Positions 16,677-24,689 of a stretch of 38,666 nucleotides of DNA are shown here, piece by piece. Source of the DNA: Deltaproteobacteria bacterium UBA2409 (GTDB taxonomy: Bacteria > Bdellovibrionota_C > UBA2361 > DDRT01). The notes beneath the pieces are model-generated. The model did no database searches and was not told the origin of the DNA. It worked only from the letters and a program-made list of their open reading frames with translations. The stretch spans positions 1-38,666 of the forward strand of contig DDRT01000010.1 of the NCBI GenBank assembly GCA_002343185.1, given 5' to 3'. The translations under genes and the position numbers were made by a program. Each line of letters starts with the position of its first letter. The first letter of the stretch is position 1.

Positions 16677-17735
16677 CTAAGTTGTTTTCCAATCAAGCTT
16701 AAGCCCTGGATTATCCTCAACCGTTAATCTTCGCTTATCGTAAACCTCTACCATCTGAATTGAGGCATGCCTTGAGAATGCTTGAACGAGTCTATGAGGA
16801 ATTCCATCTGTTAAAAGCTTTGTTATTGCAGTTGCCCGTGCTGAGTGAGGAGATTTTGTACTGCCTGCACCTACTAGTAAGCAATATCTTTTAAAAAGCC
16901 TCCAGATTGCAGTGTGAGAAATAGGCTCATCAGAAGGCCTGGATCTATCCTTTCCTAGGTAGCTTATAAAAAGATAATCACCATCAAGTGCACCTTGTTT
17001 TTTTCTATCCTTAATCCAATCTTTTAGTACTAATCCTGCCCATTCGGGGATTGCTTGTTCAGAATCTTTTTTTGCCTTAGTAGATCTTAGATATAAATAC
17101 GTATTTCCACTTTGAGATCTTCTTACATCTCCGATTCTAAGATTTGCAACTTCGCTTCTTCTAAGACCAGCTCCAAAAAGAAGAGATAATATCGCCCGAT
17201 CTCTTCTTCCAACTTCTGTAGTAACATCAGGAGAAGCTAAGATTTCTTGAACAAGGGCAAAATCTACCATCTCAGTAGGCCTTTTTCTTCCTGCATCTTT
17301 AGGTGGAGGAGGGGCACGATCGGAGTCAAATGGGTTTTCTTTAATTCCAAGACCTGCTGAGACTAATACTCGATACATTCTTCTTAGGGCTGCACACTTT
17401 TTCCATATCGTGGCATTACTTTGTGTGTTTTCTGTCCCATCTTTTTTCCTGGCTTTAAACCGTTCTTTTTGAAGAGCTTTTGAGGTTGAACTCTTTAGTC
17501 TTGGATTTATCCCTGGTCTTTTTTTAAGCCATTCTTGAAACGCTATTGCATGGAGATGGGTAATTTTTAGTAGTGCTTTTGATGATGCGCTACTTCCTGG
17601 CTCAACATTTAGATATAAACAGAACTCTTTTAATATTCCTATGTATGTCTCCTTAGTTTTAGGGCTCTTTGATGCTAAAAAAGCACCTAAATGTAGCCAC
17701 ACAGGTGATGAAGAGTTACTGGTAATCAGATCCAC
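16677..17735 (-). CDS. Tyrosine recombinase/integrase (XerC/D-like)
   Basis: A 352-residue site-specific recombinase. The N-terminal SAM-like core-binding domain (about 12-130) carries a long basic insertion. The catalytic domain has LRRSE (Arg192/193), a Lys near 220, HSAR (His297, Arg300), RHAS (His323) and the nucleophile Tyr332 in VYDKRR, so all catalytic positions are present. The box II motif HSAR differs from the usual HxLRH. It could be the chromosome-dimer resolvase or an element integrase. It is 40 bp upstream of the Phd antitoxin on the same strand. No obvious attachment site was seen. Confidence 0.88.
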   Translation of the reverse strand: MDLITSNSSSPVWLHLGAFLASKSPKTKETYIGILKEFCLYLNVEPGSSASSKALLKITHLHAIAFQEWLKKRPGINPRLKSSTSKALQKERFKARKKDGTENTQSNATIWKKCAALRRMYRVLVSAGLGIKENPFDSDRAPPPPKDAGRKRPTEMVDFALVQEILASPDVTTEVGRRDRAILSLLFGAGLRRSEVANLRIGDVRRSQSGNTYLYLRSTKAKKDSEQAIPEWAGLVLKDWIKDRKKQGALDGDYLFISYLGKDRSRPSDEPISHTAIWRLFKRYCLLVGAGSTKSPHSARATAITKLLTDGIPHRLVQAFSRHASIQMVEVYDKRRLTVEDNPGLKLDWKTT

Positions 17736-18216
17736 TACCTATAGAGTAAAGATAAAAGAGGGTTTTCAAAAGGTGCTTATTTTTAGAGGACTAATGAATT
17801 AAAAAGCATTAGACCCTGCTGATCGTTAAGGTTGTTGGACAATAATAAGAAAGAGGTTGAATCCATAGAATCTCTATACTTGATTAATAAACCCTGCGTT
17901 CATTCGGTTTTGAGTTTGAAATGATCGAGTCTCAATGAGCATAGCAGGATTAGGTTAGGTTTGGTGTAGCATTAACACACTTAAAAGACATTGCATTGCT
18001 AGCGCTAAATCCTTCTACACTCAATACTGAACTGCGTTTATTTTATTACTTTATTAGTTGACTAAATAAAAAATTACCGTATAGTTAAAAATATGATGTT
18101 TTTCATTTATACATCTAATCATTTCCATCATGGCGTATAGCGCCATCAATATTTTTTAATCCCAAAATTTATTTATTTTTAAACCTTCTACAAGGGTCTT
18201 AAACCATGGAGATTTT
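17736..18216. other. 481-bp intergenic region between the divergent recombinase and methyltransferase genes
   Basis: A gene-free stretch separating divergent genes. It holds the full-length MITE-like copy B (17886-18042) and, after it, an AT-rich leader with a GGAG ribosome site before ATG 18217. I saw no RNA gene and no convincing promoter boxes. Confidence 0.6.
17886..18042 (-). repeat. MITE-like dispersed element, copy B
   Basis: About 157 bp, read on the minus strand. The left end ACGCAGTTCAGTATTGAGT is followed by the core GAGTGTAGAAGGATTTAG (core at 18005-18022), CCTGCTATGCTC and the right end CGCAGGGTTTATT. The two ends are partly inverted: each begins AATAAAC-like and contains TTGAGT about 20 bases in. 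This is the clearest copy for defining the element. Confidence 0.55.
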
Positions 18217-19083
18217 ATGTTTGATGAATTGCGAGATCTATCGCAGATAAGGAACGTGTATGTTGAGCTTGAGCCTGATGGGCTGATAGCTCTAGAGGAT
18301 TTAGCAAAAGAATATGAGGTTAAGTTTTCGAACTTAGGAAAATTACAAAGACCAATATTGGCTGAGTTCTATTATAATAACCGAGATAAAGAAAAATACA
18401 GGGAAATATTATGGGAAAAAGTGCGGAGGAGCGGTGGGACTCCAGTAGCAAGATATAATGCCGAGTACTCACTGGAGCTTGATATTCCAAAGGAGCTTCT
18501 TCCCTTCTATAAGTACTACACGCCAAGACCTGCTAGTATAGTGGGAATCATCGAGCGTGCTAGATCTGAGGCAGGTCTAATAATCGATGTAGGTTGTGGT
18601 AACGGACAACTCTTAAATGAGATAGCCAGAGACTTTGACGCTTCAAGATTACTTGGAATAGACATTTCACCCGAATCGAAAGCTCTACTTTCATGTAATG
18701 GATTAACTGGTACTCTTCCCGAGCTGTTTCTAGATGAGATTCAACCAGAATCAGCTGAGGTTATATTTTTAAGTTATTTCGTAGATAGAGATTCTAATCA
18801 AAAAGGGACTTTTGATGCCGCAAGAAGTGTACTCAAACCAGGGGGAGCTCTGGTTCTTGAAGGACTTTTTCCTGTTAACCCTTATGACTCTCACGGTACT
18901 TTGTATGCAGATCGAAACACACTAACCTGTGGAAAATCTGCATTTGATGATGTTCGCCTTGTAGTCAAATACCTCGATATTCAGCTTCAGGAGATAACGA
19001 TAGGAGAACGTTTAGTTTATAGCTTAGATGGCTTTGAAATTTTGCCATCAGTATTTTTAATATTTAAGAAGGAAAAATTATGA
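18217..19083 (+). CDS. Class I SAM-dependent methyltransferase with N-terminal extension
   Basis: A 288-residue protein. The Rossmann methyltransferase core begins near 120: SAM motif I IIDVGCGNGQLL (about 122-133), motif II LGIDISPES, and LKPGGALVLEG near 207-217. Residues 1-110 are an additional helical domain that I do not recognise. The methyl acceptor is unknown. The ATG has GGAG upstream. It is coupled by an ATGA overlap to the Rieske oxygenase gene, which suggests both modify the same small molecule. Confidence 0.85.
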   Translation: MFDELRDLSQIRNVYVELEPDGLIALEDLAKEYEVKFSNLGKLQRPILAEFYYNNRDKEKYREILWEKVRRSGGTPVARYNAEYSLELDIPKELLPFYKYYTPRPASIVGIIERARSEAGLIIDVGCGNGQLLNEIARDFDASRLLGIDISPESKALLSCNGLTGTLPELFLDEIQPESAEVIFLSYFVDRDSNQKGTFDAARSVLKPGGALVLEGLFPVNPYDSHGTLYADRNTLTCGKSAFDDVRLVVKYLDIQLQEITIGERLVYSLDGFEILPSVFLIFKKEKL

Positions 19084-20033
19084 AAGCTTGGTTGCCAGTT
19101 TCATATTCTAGTGCTGTTAAGGATAAGCCTATCTCGGTCAAACTTTTAGGGGAGCACTTAGTTATTTGGAGAGATAAAGGATCAGTTAGATGTTTATTGG
19201 ATCTATGCATTCACAGAGGTGTAGCTCTCTCTTTAGGGAGTATATGTGATGGGAATATTGTTTGCCCTTATCACGGATGGAGATATAGAGGTGACGGTAA
19301 GTGTACTCTAATCCCTCAACTTGAAGATCAGTGTAAGATTCCACCTAAAGCAAAAATCAAAAGTTATAAAGTTCAGGAAAAGTTTGGAATTGTATGGGTT
19401 GCAGTTGATGAGCCCCTCTATGATCTTCCTGATATACCTGAATTTAGTGATAGCTCATGGAGGGCTGTTGAAACTGGCCCTTTTCCCTGGAAGGCAAACA
19501 GTGCAAGACAAGTTGAGAATTTTACAGATTTCGCACACTTTCCATTTGTTCACCCAGAGCTACTTGGTGATCCAGAAAGGCCATTTGTTCCTCCCCATAC
19601 GGTAACTAGGAAAGATAATATTCTTTACTATGAAATTATAAGGCCGGAGGCCTCTAATACAGAGGAGTTCCCAATTTTTGGAAATCCTAACCAGGAAAAG
19701 CCTATGAGGCATAACAGGTATCAACTTATATTGCCTTATACAATTTTTTTAAGAGTCGGTTGGCCAGGGTCTTCAAATGGAATGATATATTTTTTCACCT
19801 CGCAGCCAGTGAGTGAGAATGAATGTATTGGATACTGTGTCATACTTAAAAACTATGGTGAGGATTATTCAGAGACTTTAAAGAAATTTGAAGATCTAAT
19901 CTTTAGTCAGGATCAGATTATTGTAGAGTCACAACGTCCTGAGCAGGTTCCATACGACCTATCAGAAGAGCTGCACTTAAAGTTTGATGCTGTTGCTGTA
20001 GCTTATAGAAAAGCGATGGGGGAGAGCTATTGA
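19080..20033 (+). CDS. Rieske [2Fe-2S] oxygenase subunit
   Basis: A 317-residue protein. The N-terminal Rieske cluster site is C43-x-H45 and C62-x2-H65 (CIHRG and CPYHGW). The catalytic domain has the mononuclear iron motif NFTDFAHFPFVHPELLG (His153, His158), and the C-terminal EDLIFSQDQIIVESQRPEQ segment is like that of O-demethylases and pheophorbide-type oxygenases. Such enzymes hydroxylate or demethylate aromatic or cyclic compounds and need a separate reductase, not found here. It overlaps the methyltransferase gene by 4 bp and the convergent secreted-protein gene by 7 bp. Confidence 0.9.
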   Translation: MKAWLPVSYSSAVKDKPISVKLLGEHLVIWRDKGSVRCLLDLCIHRGVALSLGSICDGNIVCPYHGWRYRGDGKCTLIPQLEDQCKIPPKAKIKSYKVQEKFGIVWVAVDEPLYDLPDIPEFSDSSWRAVETGPFPWKANSARQVENFTDFAHFPFVHPELLGDPERPFVPPHTVTRKDNILYYEIIRPEASNTEEFPIFGNPNQEKPMRHNRYQLILPYTIFLRVGWPGSSNGMIYFFTSQPVSENECIGYCVILKNYGEDYSETLKKFEDLIFSQDQIIVESQRPEQVPYDLSEELHLKFDAVAVAYRKAMGESY

Positions 20034-22300
20034 TAAACCCAAACCCCAAAAGTTTCGTCATGTAAGCTTTCTTCATCTAGGGTAGCGTTTGGAATAAGAA
20101 GTGTTTTTCCTTTGAAGTTGAAAGTAACTCCTTCTGAGCTATTAACAAGTGTGGCTCGTTTATCGAACCCTTCCTCTGCCATAAAGACTACTCTTATCGC
20201 CTCTCGGTTGTTGGCTCTTGATGCCCATAGGTAAAACGGCTCTCCGTAGGGTTGAAAAGAGGGGGACACAGCAGTTCTTTTGCCGTTTATATAAACATAA
20301 GCATCTTTTGATACCGATCGATCAGAGTAGCCAATAGCTCGGTTAATTATCTGCATCCATCTTAGGGCTCGCTCGGCCATGGGTTTTGATACTTGGGTAG
20401 CATAGTCTGATGGTGTGTATAGATTTAGGTACTCAGAATTTTGAGCTGCTAAGATCCAATATTCAGCCATTAATCCTGGTGTAATTCCGTGCCTTGCACT
20501 TGGTGGGCCATAGTAGTTATAGAAAGCACTTGCTTCGTGATTAATAAACTCAGGTTCTGTTACAAAGTGATTTGTTCTTAAGGGAGTTGCAGATGAAGTT
20601 GAATTGACTCTATTAAGATTTCTACTAAAAGTATGATGAGGAGTGTAGTATTCAGTCTCTGTTCTGGCATTTAATACTTTTGGCACTGGGGGATTTGATA
20701 AAATCTCACCTTCAGGTGTTGAGAGTCTCCAGTAGTGGAGTGCGTATAACGGGAAAGAAGGCATGTAGTTTATCATTCTTGTTCCTGTTGAACCCCATGT
20801 TCTAAAGTCTTTGTAGTCGTGGTTGCCGTTAGGAACTAAATCTGTTCTTAGTGTGTCGTTATAGTTTGATATAGGTAAGTCATTAAATACTCCTCTTATA
20901 GTGTCACCTAATGCATATGATATGGCGTCTGCTCTTTTTTGAATCATTAAAGCATCCCATCTAAGCCGCTTTTCTTCGGGAAGATTATGAAAGTTTGTTA
21001 TGTCAGCTTCTGTAAAATCTAATTCTCTAAGCAGAGCTGATGTTCTTGGATCTAAAAGAAGCTTTGCATGCTCACCTTCAAAGAAGACATTAATTGAGTC
21101 GTAATCATTTGCGACGGACTCAAAATCAATCGCCACTAAATGAAGTTCCAGATCTCCGATACCTGCTTTTATTTCCTGTAAAATAGGGGTTAAGTTGGTG
21201 CGTACCCTTTTAGCCCATTCATCGTAGACAGGGAATCTATGGGCTGCCCCACCAGGTTTTGTAATAGGATTACCACTTGAGTCTCTAAGTATGTCTAGAT
21301 TTGCGCCACCACAGCCAACCTTTAATGCAACAGTTAGGCCTCTGAATTTTTCCAACTTTAATCCTGCAATTACATTGCTCGTTAGCCAAGAGCCATGCTT
21401 CTCTCCAGTTACACAGTTTAGTTGAATGTTAAACGCTTTGTGGATTGCGTCTTGGTTGATTGTTTTTAAGTGTTCCTTGTACCAACCATTAGTAGCAAAT
21501 AATCTAACCGGACTAAGAGAGACAGCAGTTTTTTCGGGTTTTAGTAGTACATCCCTTGCATCACTAGCAGCTAGCGATTCTATAAATCCTAACTTATTGG
21601 AGTCGAAACTATCTCTAAGCTGATTGTACCGATCTCTTGCACCCATTAGTGATGCTCCTCTGAACTTTGTAAGTAGTCCACCAGAATTAAGCAGTGGATC
21701 TTGTTGTAGATTGAGCGATCTATGAGTCATTTTATGAAATACTTCTTCAAAGGTCAGGTCTGCCGGCGGAGGAGGGCTTACTGACAATATATCACTACCA
21801 TTTCTTGCAGCTCTAAGAATCAAGGTAAACTCGTCACTAACGTAGTCCCCCTGAAATATTCTGAATTTGAGATTATCATCAAGCTCTTTATCTCCATATA
21901 CAATTAGTGGATCGGTTGATTTTATTTCATAGTTAGATGGATAGGAGGTAATAGAAATCGAGTATGGGTCATTTGAAATAAGTTCTAAGTTGAGTGGAAC
22001 TTCAAATTCAAATCTTGGAGGGATTGTTACGATCTGAGTAAGCGATCTAAGGCAGGATACTTTGATTTTTATTTTTTTTGGTGTTTTAACTTTCTTTTTA
22101 AACTGAGTGCAGCCGTTCGATCTGTAGATAACTCTTACTTGGCCAGTTACTTTTTTAAAAGTGCGATTTTTGTTGATATTAACTGTTCGCTTAAAATCTT
22201 TAGCACGTACAGTAATTTTCCCTGGTTTAGGAGCAGTGACTTTAAGTTGCGCAGATGCACCAAATGCCACTAGTAAAGTGATAATGAAAAACCTAAACAT
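20027..22300 (-). CDS. Large secreted protein, possibly a glycoside-hydrolase-like enzyme
   Basis: A 757-residue protein with a Sec signal peptide (about 1-17). Residues 18-185 are beta-rich, Lys-rich at first, and contain a Cys pair; a PPPP linker at about 193-196 leads to a long alpha/beta region. Within it the strand LVAIDFESV, aromatic motifs such as YALHYWRL and GLMAEYWILA, and a final beta-sandwich-like tail (VVFMAEEGFDKR...FNFKGKTLL) suggest a TIM barrel plus C-terminal beta domain, as in glycosidases acting on polysaccharides. No specific family is recognised. An AAGGG site precedes the ATG. Function unassigned. Confidence 0.75.
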   Translation of the reverse strand: MFRFFIITLLVAFGASAQLKVTAPKPGKITVRAKDFKRTVNINKNRTFKKVTGQVRVIYRSNGCTQFKKKVKTPKKIKIKVSCLRSLTQIVTIPPRFEFEVPLNLELISNDPYSISITSYPSNYEIKSTDPLIVYGDKELDDNLKFRIFQGDYVSDEFTLILRAARNGSDILSVSPPPPADLTFEEVFHKMTHRSLNLQQDPLLNSGGLLTKFRGASLMGARDRYNQLRDSFDSNKLGFIESLAASDARDVLLKPEKTAVSLSPVRLFATNGWYKEHLKTINQDAIHKAFNIQLNCVTGEKHGSWLTSNVIAGLKLEKFRGLTVALKVGCGGANLDILRDSSGNPITKPGGAAHRFPVYDEWAKRVRTNLTPILQEIKAGIGDLELHLVAIDFESVANDYDSINVFFEGEHAKLLLDPRTSALLRELDFTEADITNFHNLPEEKRLRWDALMIQKRADAISYALGDTIRGVFNDLPISNYNDTLRTDLVPNGNHDYKDFRTWGSTGTRMINYMPSFPLYALHYWRLSTPEGEILSNPPVPKVLNARTETEYYTPHHTFSRNLNRVNSTSSATPLRTNHFVTEPEFINHEASAFYNYYGPPSARHGITPGLMAEYWILAAQNSEYLNLYTPSDYATQVSKPMAERALRWMQIINRAIGYSDRSVSKDAYVYINGKRTAVSPSFQPYGEPFYLWASRANNREAIRVVFMAEEGFDKRATLVNSSEGVTFNFKGKTLLIPNATLDEESLHDETFGVWVYQ

Positions 22301-22510
22301 TTAAAACCCTTATCCCTAAATCTGGTTATATTAGGCGTTTGATTCAGGTAAGTTAGGTATATGCTTGAGTGTCATTATCATCAGCTAGAACCCATAGTAT
22401 TGCGTCCGTATCTACTTGAATTAATTGAGTATTCTTAACGCGCTGTAAGATAAGAGTTGAAATAGAATAGAACATTAAGTGAGTATAGTTCTTAAATATT
22501 TAGTATTTTA

Positions 22511-23773
22511 TTAGCTCTTATCAGAACCAAGTAGCTCAGCTTGAGCGGCTGCAATTTCACTTGGGTCTTCAACCAACCTACTAATAAGTTGTTTTCTTTT
22601 TAGAACATTGAGTGCGACTTGAACTGAGACTTCATCTGGAAATTGATGTGAGTAATCACTCAGACGATGAATAAGTTCGGCATTATCCATAGGTAGCGCA
22701 AGTATAATCTGAAGAATTTTTGCATCTGTTTTTTTCGATGTTGCTGAAATAGCTACTAAAGCACGTTTGAATGTTTCTAAGCCCTCGTTCTCTACTTTTA
22801 ATAATTTGCAAACACAGTCTTGTAGATATCGATTCCATAAAAACCTAAATGGATTTGAGCCCGATTCTTCGATCTCATGAACTAAAGCTAAAATTACATT
22901 ATCTTTCTCCTTAGATGTAAGTAGTTGATATGCTCCAGAAGTTGGATTGCTCTGACTCCAACGAGTAGCTCGGAAAATCTCAAGCGGATCTGTTCTTAAT
23001 TGAGTATAATGATGCTGCAAAGTTTCTCGCCTTCTCCTCAGTAAAACCTCTTCTTTGAGCCTTTCAAGAAGAGCTATGAGTGGACCTACTGACTCTTTAG
23101 TAATTTGAAGTGCGTGGATGATTTCAGCAGATTCATAGTCATTAAGCGCTTCAAGTACCTTTTTGATCTCTTTATTTGGTTCTAGTCTAAGTTGTTTATG
23201 ATTTTTTGATTCTAGCCCAGCTCTAATTGCTTGTGCTAGTTCAACATCGTTAGAGTTTTCTTGGTTACCTATCCTCCCTTTTAATTCCTTTAACATCTTA
23301 AGTTCATTAAATAGCTTAGGCCATTGTGTACAATGATAATCAGAACTTGAGTTTCTAAGGTTACGTGCTGATTCTAACTCTATATCTTGGATAAGATCTA
23401 AGATTACTTTTCTTTTTAGAGTAAAGTTTTGATCAATTCTATCTAGAGCTCTATGGTTTTCTAGTAGTAGTACGCCAACTGGAGCTAAAGCATTTGCTAA
23501 GGCTTCAAGTTTTTGCTCCAGTGGGAGGGGGGCAACTTCTTTAATTTCTCTGATCAGCGTGTCTATGGCACCGATGTTTGGTATGTCTGGAAGGTGTTCA
23601 AGGGAGAAGTCCAGATCTAACTTCAAAAGATCATGTAGAGTTTCTGGATTAAACTTTTTTAATAATTGGCTCAAAAGCTCAGGAGCTCCAGAGAGTCTAG
23701 CTTGGATCTGGGCTGTATCTACCGCAGCTTCTTCTGCATTCTCGAATTCTCTAAACTCCTGGCTGCTCACCAA
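22511..23773 (-). CDS. Hypothetical helical cytoplasmic protein
   Basis: A 420-residue protein, almost entirely helical and highly charged, without signal peptide or membrane segment. Stretches with heptad-like leucine and charged residues (about 95-200 and 240-275) suggest coiled coils, and the C-terminal half reads like an alpha-solenoid. No family is recognised. Upstream start choices are a TTG (23773) or the next-codon GTG (23770); there is no ATG near the N-terminus and no clear ribosome site, so the start is uncertain. The gene is divergent from the VapBC-like module. Confidence 0.65.
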   Translation of the reverse strand: MVSSQEFREFENAEEAAVDTAQIQARLSGAPELLSQLLKKFNPETLHDLLKLDLDFSLEHLPDIPNIGAIDTLIREIKEVAPLPLEQKLEALANALAPVGVLLLENHRALDRIDQNFTLKRKVILDLIQDIELESARNLRNSSSDYHCTQWPKLFNELKMLKELKGRIGNQENSNDVELAQAIRAGLESKNHKQLRLEPNKEIKKVLEALNDYESAEIIHALQITKESVGPLIALLERLKEEVLLRRRRETLQHHYTQLRTDPLEIFRATRWSQSNPTSGAYQLLTSKEKDNVILALVHEIEESGSNPFRFLWNRYLQDCVCKLLKVENEGLETFKRALVAISATSKKTDAKILQIILALPMDNAELIHRLSDYSHQFPDEVSVQVALNVLKRKQLISRLVEDPSEIAAAQAELLGSDKS

Positions 23774-23895
23774 ACGATGTTATAGAAAAATGTGCGTTAT
23801 GTCATTGTTACCTCCTGATTTGTTTGGCTTTCTATGATAGACAGCAATAAAAAATGGTTCTTGTAATAAGAGTATAGTCATAGTATATTATAGTA

Positions 23896-24150
23896 ATGGC
23901 TAAAACTAAAAAAATCCAAGTTCCTGTTTCTCCAGAAGATGAGCAGGCGATTAGAGCTGCAGCAAAGCTCTATAAGATATCAGCTGCAGAATGGATGAGA
24001 AGAATCGCCTTAAAGGCGGCTCAAAGCGATCTTGCTCTAGGTAAGAAGGTAAGCCCGGATGAAGCCTTAGAGGAAATTTTTCGAATGGAGCTTCCAGTTA
24101 ACGATCTTGAAACTATGATAGAAGAGGGGATCACTGGGAGACTAAAGTGA
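23896..24150 (+). CDS. Antitoxin-like ribbon-helix-helix protein (VapB-like)
   Basis: An 84-residue protein. An N-terminal beta strand KKIQVPVSPEDEQ is followed by two helices (AIRAAAKLY, SAAEWMRRIALKAA), as in ribbon-helix-helix DNA-binding antitoxins, and a C-terminal acidic tail could wrap the toxin. The end overlaps the start of a PIN-domain gene by 4 bp, the normal arrangement of vapBC. AT-rich TATAG/TATAC motifs in the leader may be its operator. Confidence 0.8.
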   Translation: MAKTKKIQVPVSPEDEQAIRAAAKLYKISAAEWMRRIALKAAQSDLALGKKVSPDEALEEIFRMELPVNDLETMIEEGITGRLK

Positions 24151-24554
24151 TCTTTATAGATTCGAATATTTTTATGTATGCGGCTGGTTCTCCCACCGCG
24201 CATCGAAAACCATGCCAAGAGTTTTTAAAAAAGTTAATCAATTCCGGAAGTGCAGCTCAATACTTTACATCGGTTGAAGTGTTACAAGAAATATTACACA
24301 GATACAGATCGATCAGTCTTGCAGATGAAGCCTACTCCTTATTGGATAACATATTGCAGCTAGGAATCACCATTCTTCCAATAGAAATTGAAGATATTAT
24401 GTTAGCTCGAAAACTCCTTGAGGATCTTAACAATCTTCCTACTAGAGATGGAATCCATGCTGCTGTAGCGATCAGAAAAAATATCTCTGTTATTGCAAGC
24501 TTTGATAAGAACTTTGACCAGATCTCCGGAATAAGGAGATTTGAGCCTTCTTAG
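24147..24554 (+). CDS. PIN-domain toxin (VapC-like)
   Basis: A 135-residue PIN ribonuclease with the acidic residues in place: D5 (FIDSNIFMY), a Glu in EVLQEILHRY (around 43-49), Asp in TRDGIHAAVA and Asp in SFDKNFDQI. The GTG start is inside the antitoxin stop (GTGA). It is the second PIN toxin of the window and belongs to a different subgroup from the one at 16006-16389. The gene is followed by a nested hairpin. Confidence 0.88.
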   Translation: MIFIDSNIFMYAAGSPTAHRKPCQEFLKKLINSGSAAQYFTSVEVLQEILHRYRSISLADEAYSLLDNILQLGITILPIEIEDIMLARKLLEDLNNLPTRDGIHAAVAIRKNISVIASFDKNFDQISGIRRFEPS

Positions 24555-24619
24555 ATTCATCTGCTAAGTCTGATTTTTTAACCTGGCCTATATGAAATAG
24601 GATCATACTAATTCCGTAA

Positions 24620-24669
24620 CCGTGACCTTGGGCGTGAGCTGATTTTTAAGGTCACGCCTATGCTCACGG
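24620..24669. terminator. Nested hairpin between convergent genes
   Basis: CCGTGA (24620-24625) pairs with TCACGG (24664-24669), and GGCGTGA (24631-24637) with TCACGCC (24652-24658), around a loop that includes TTTTT. It lies between the convergent PIN toxin and the secreted TSP3-type gene and could terminate both. Confidence 0.5.
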
Positions 24670-24689
24670 TCAAGGAATCTGACCATCGT

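Noticed and set aside
17775..17810. Possible dif-like site near the tyrosine recombinase
   Set aside because: GGTGCTTATTT resembles one dif arm, but the other arm and the 6-bp centre do not fit, so it is not supported.
16677..20033. Integrated phage or genomic island next to the recombinase
   Set aside because: No phage structural genes, tRNA target or flanking direct repeats were seen. The ORF6N gene is about 9 kb away and isolated.
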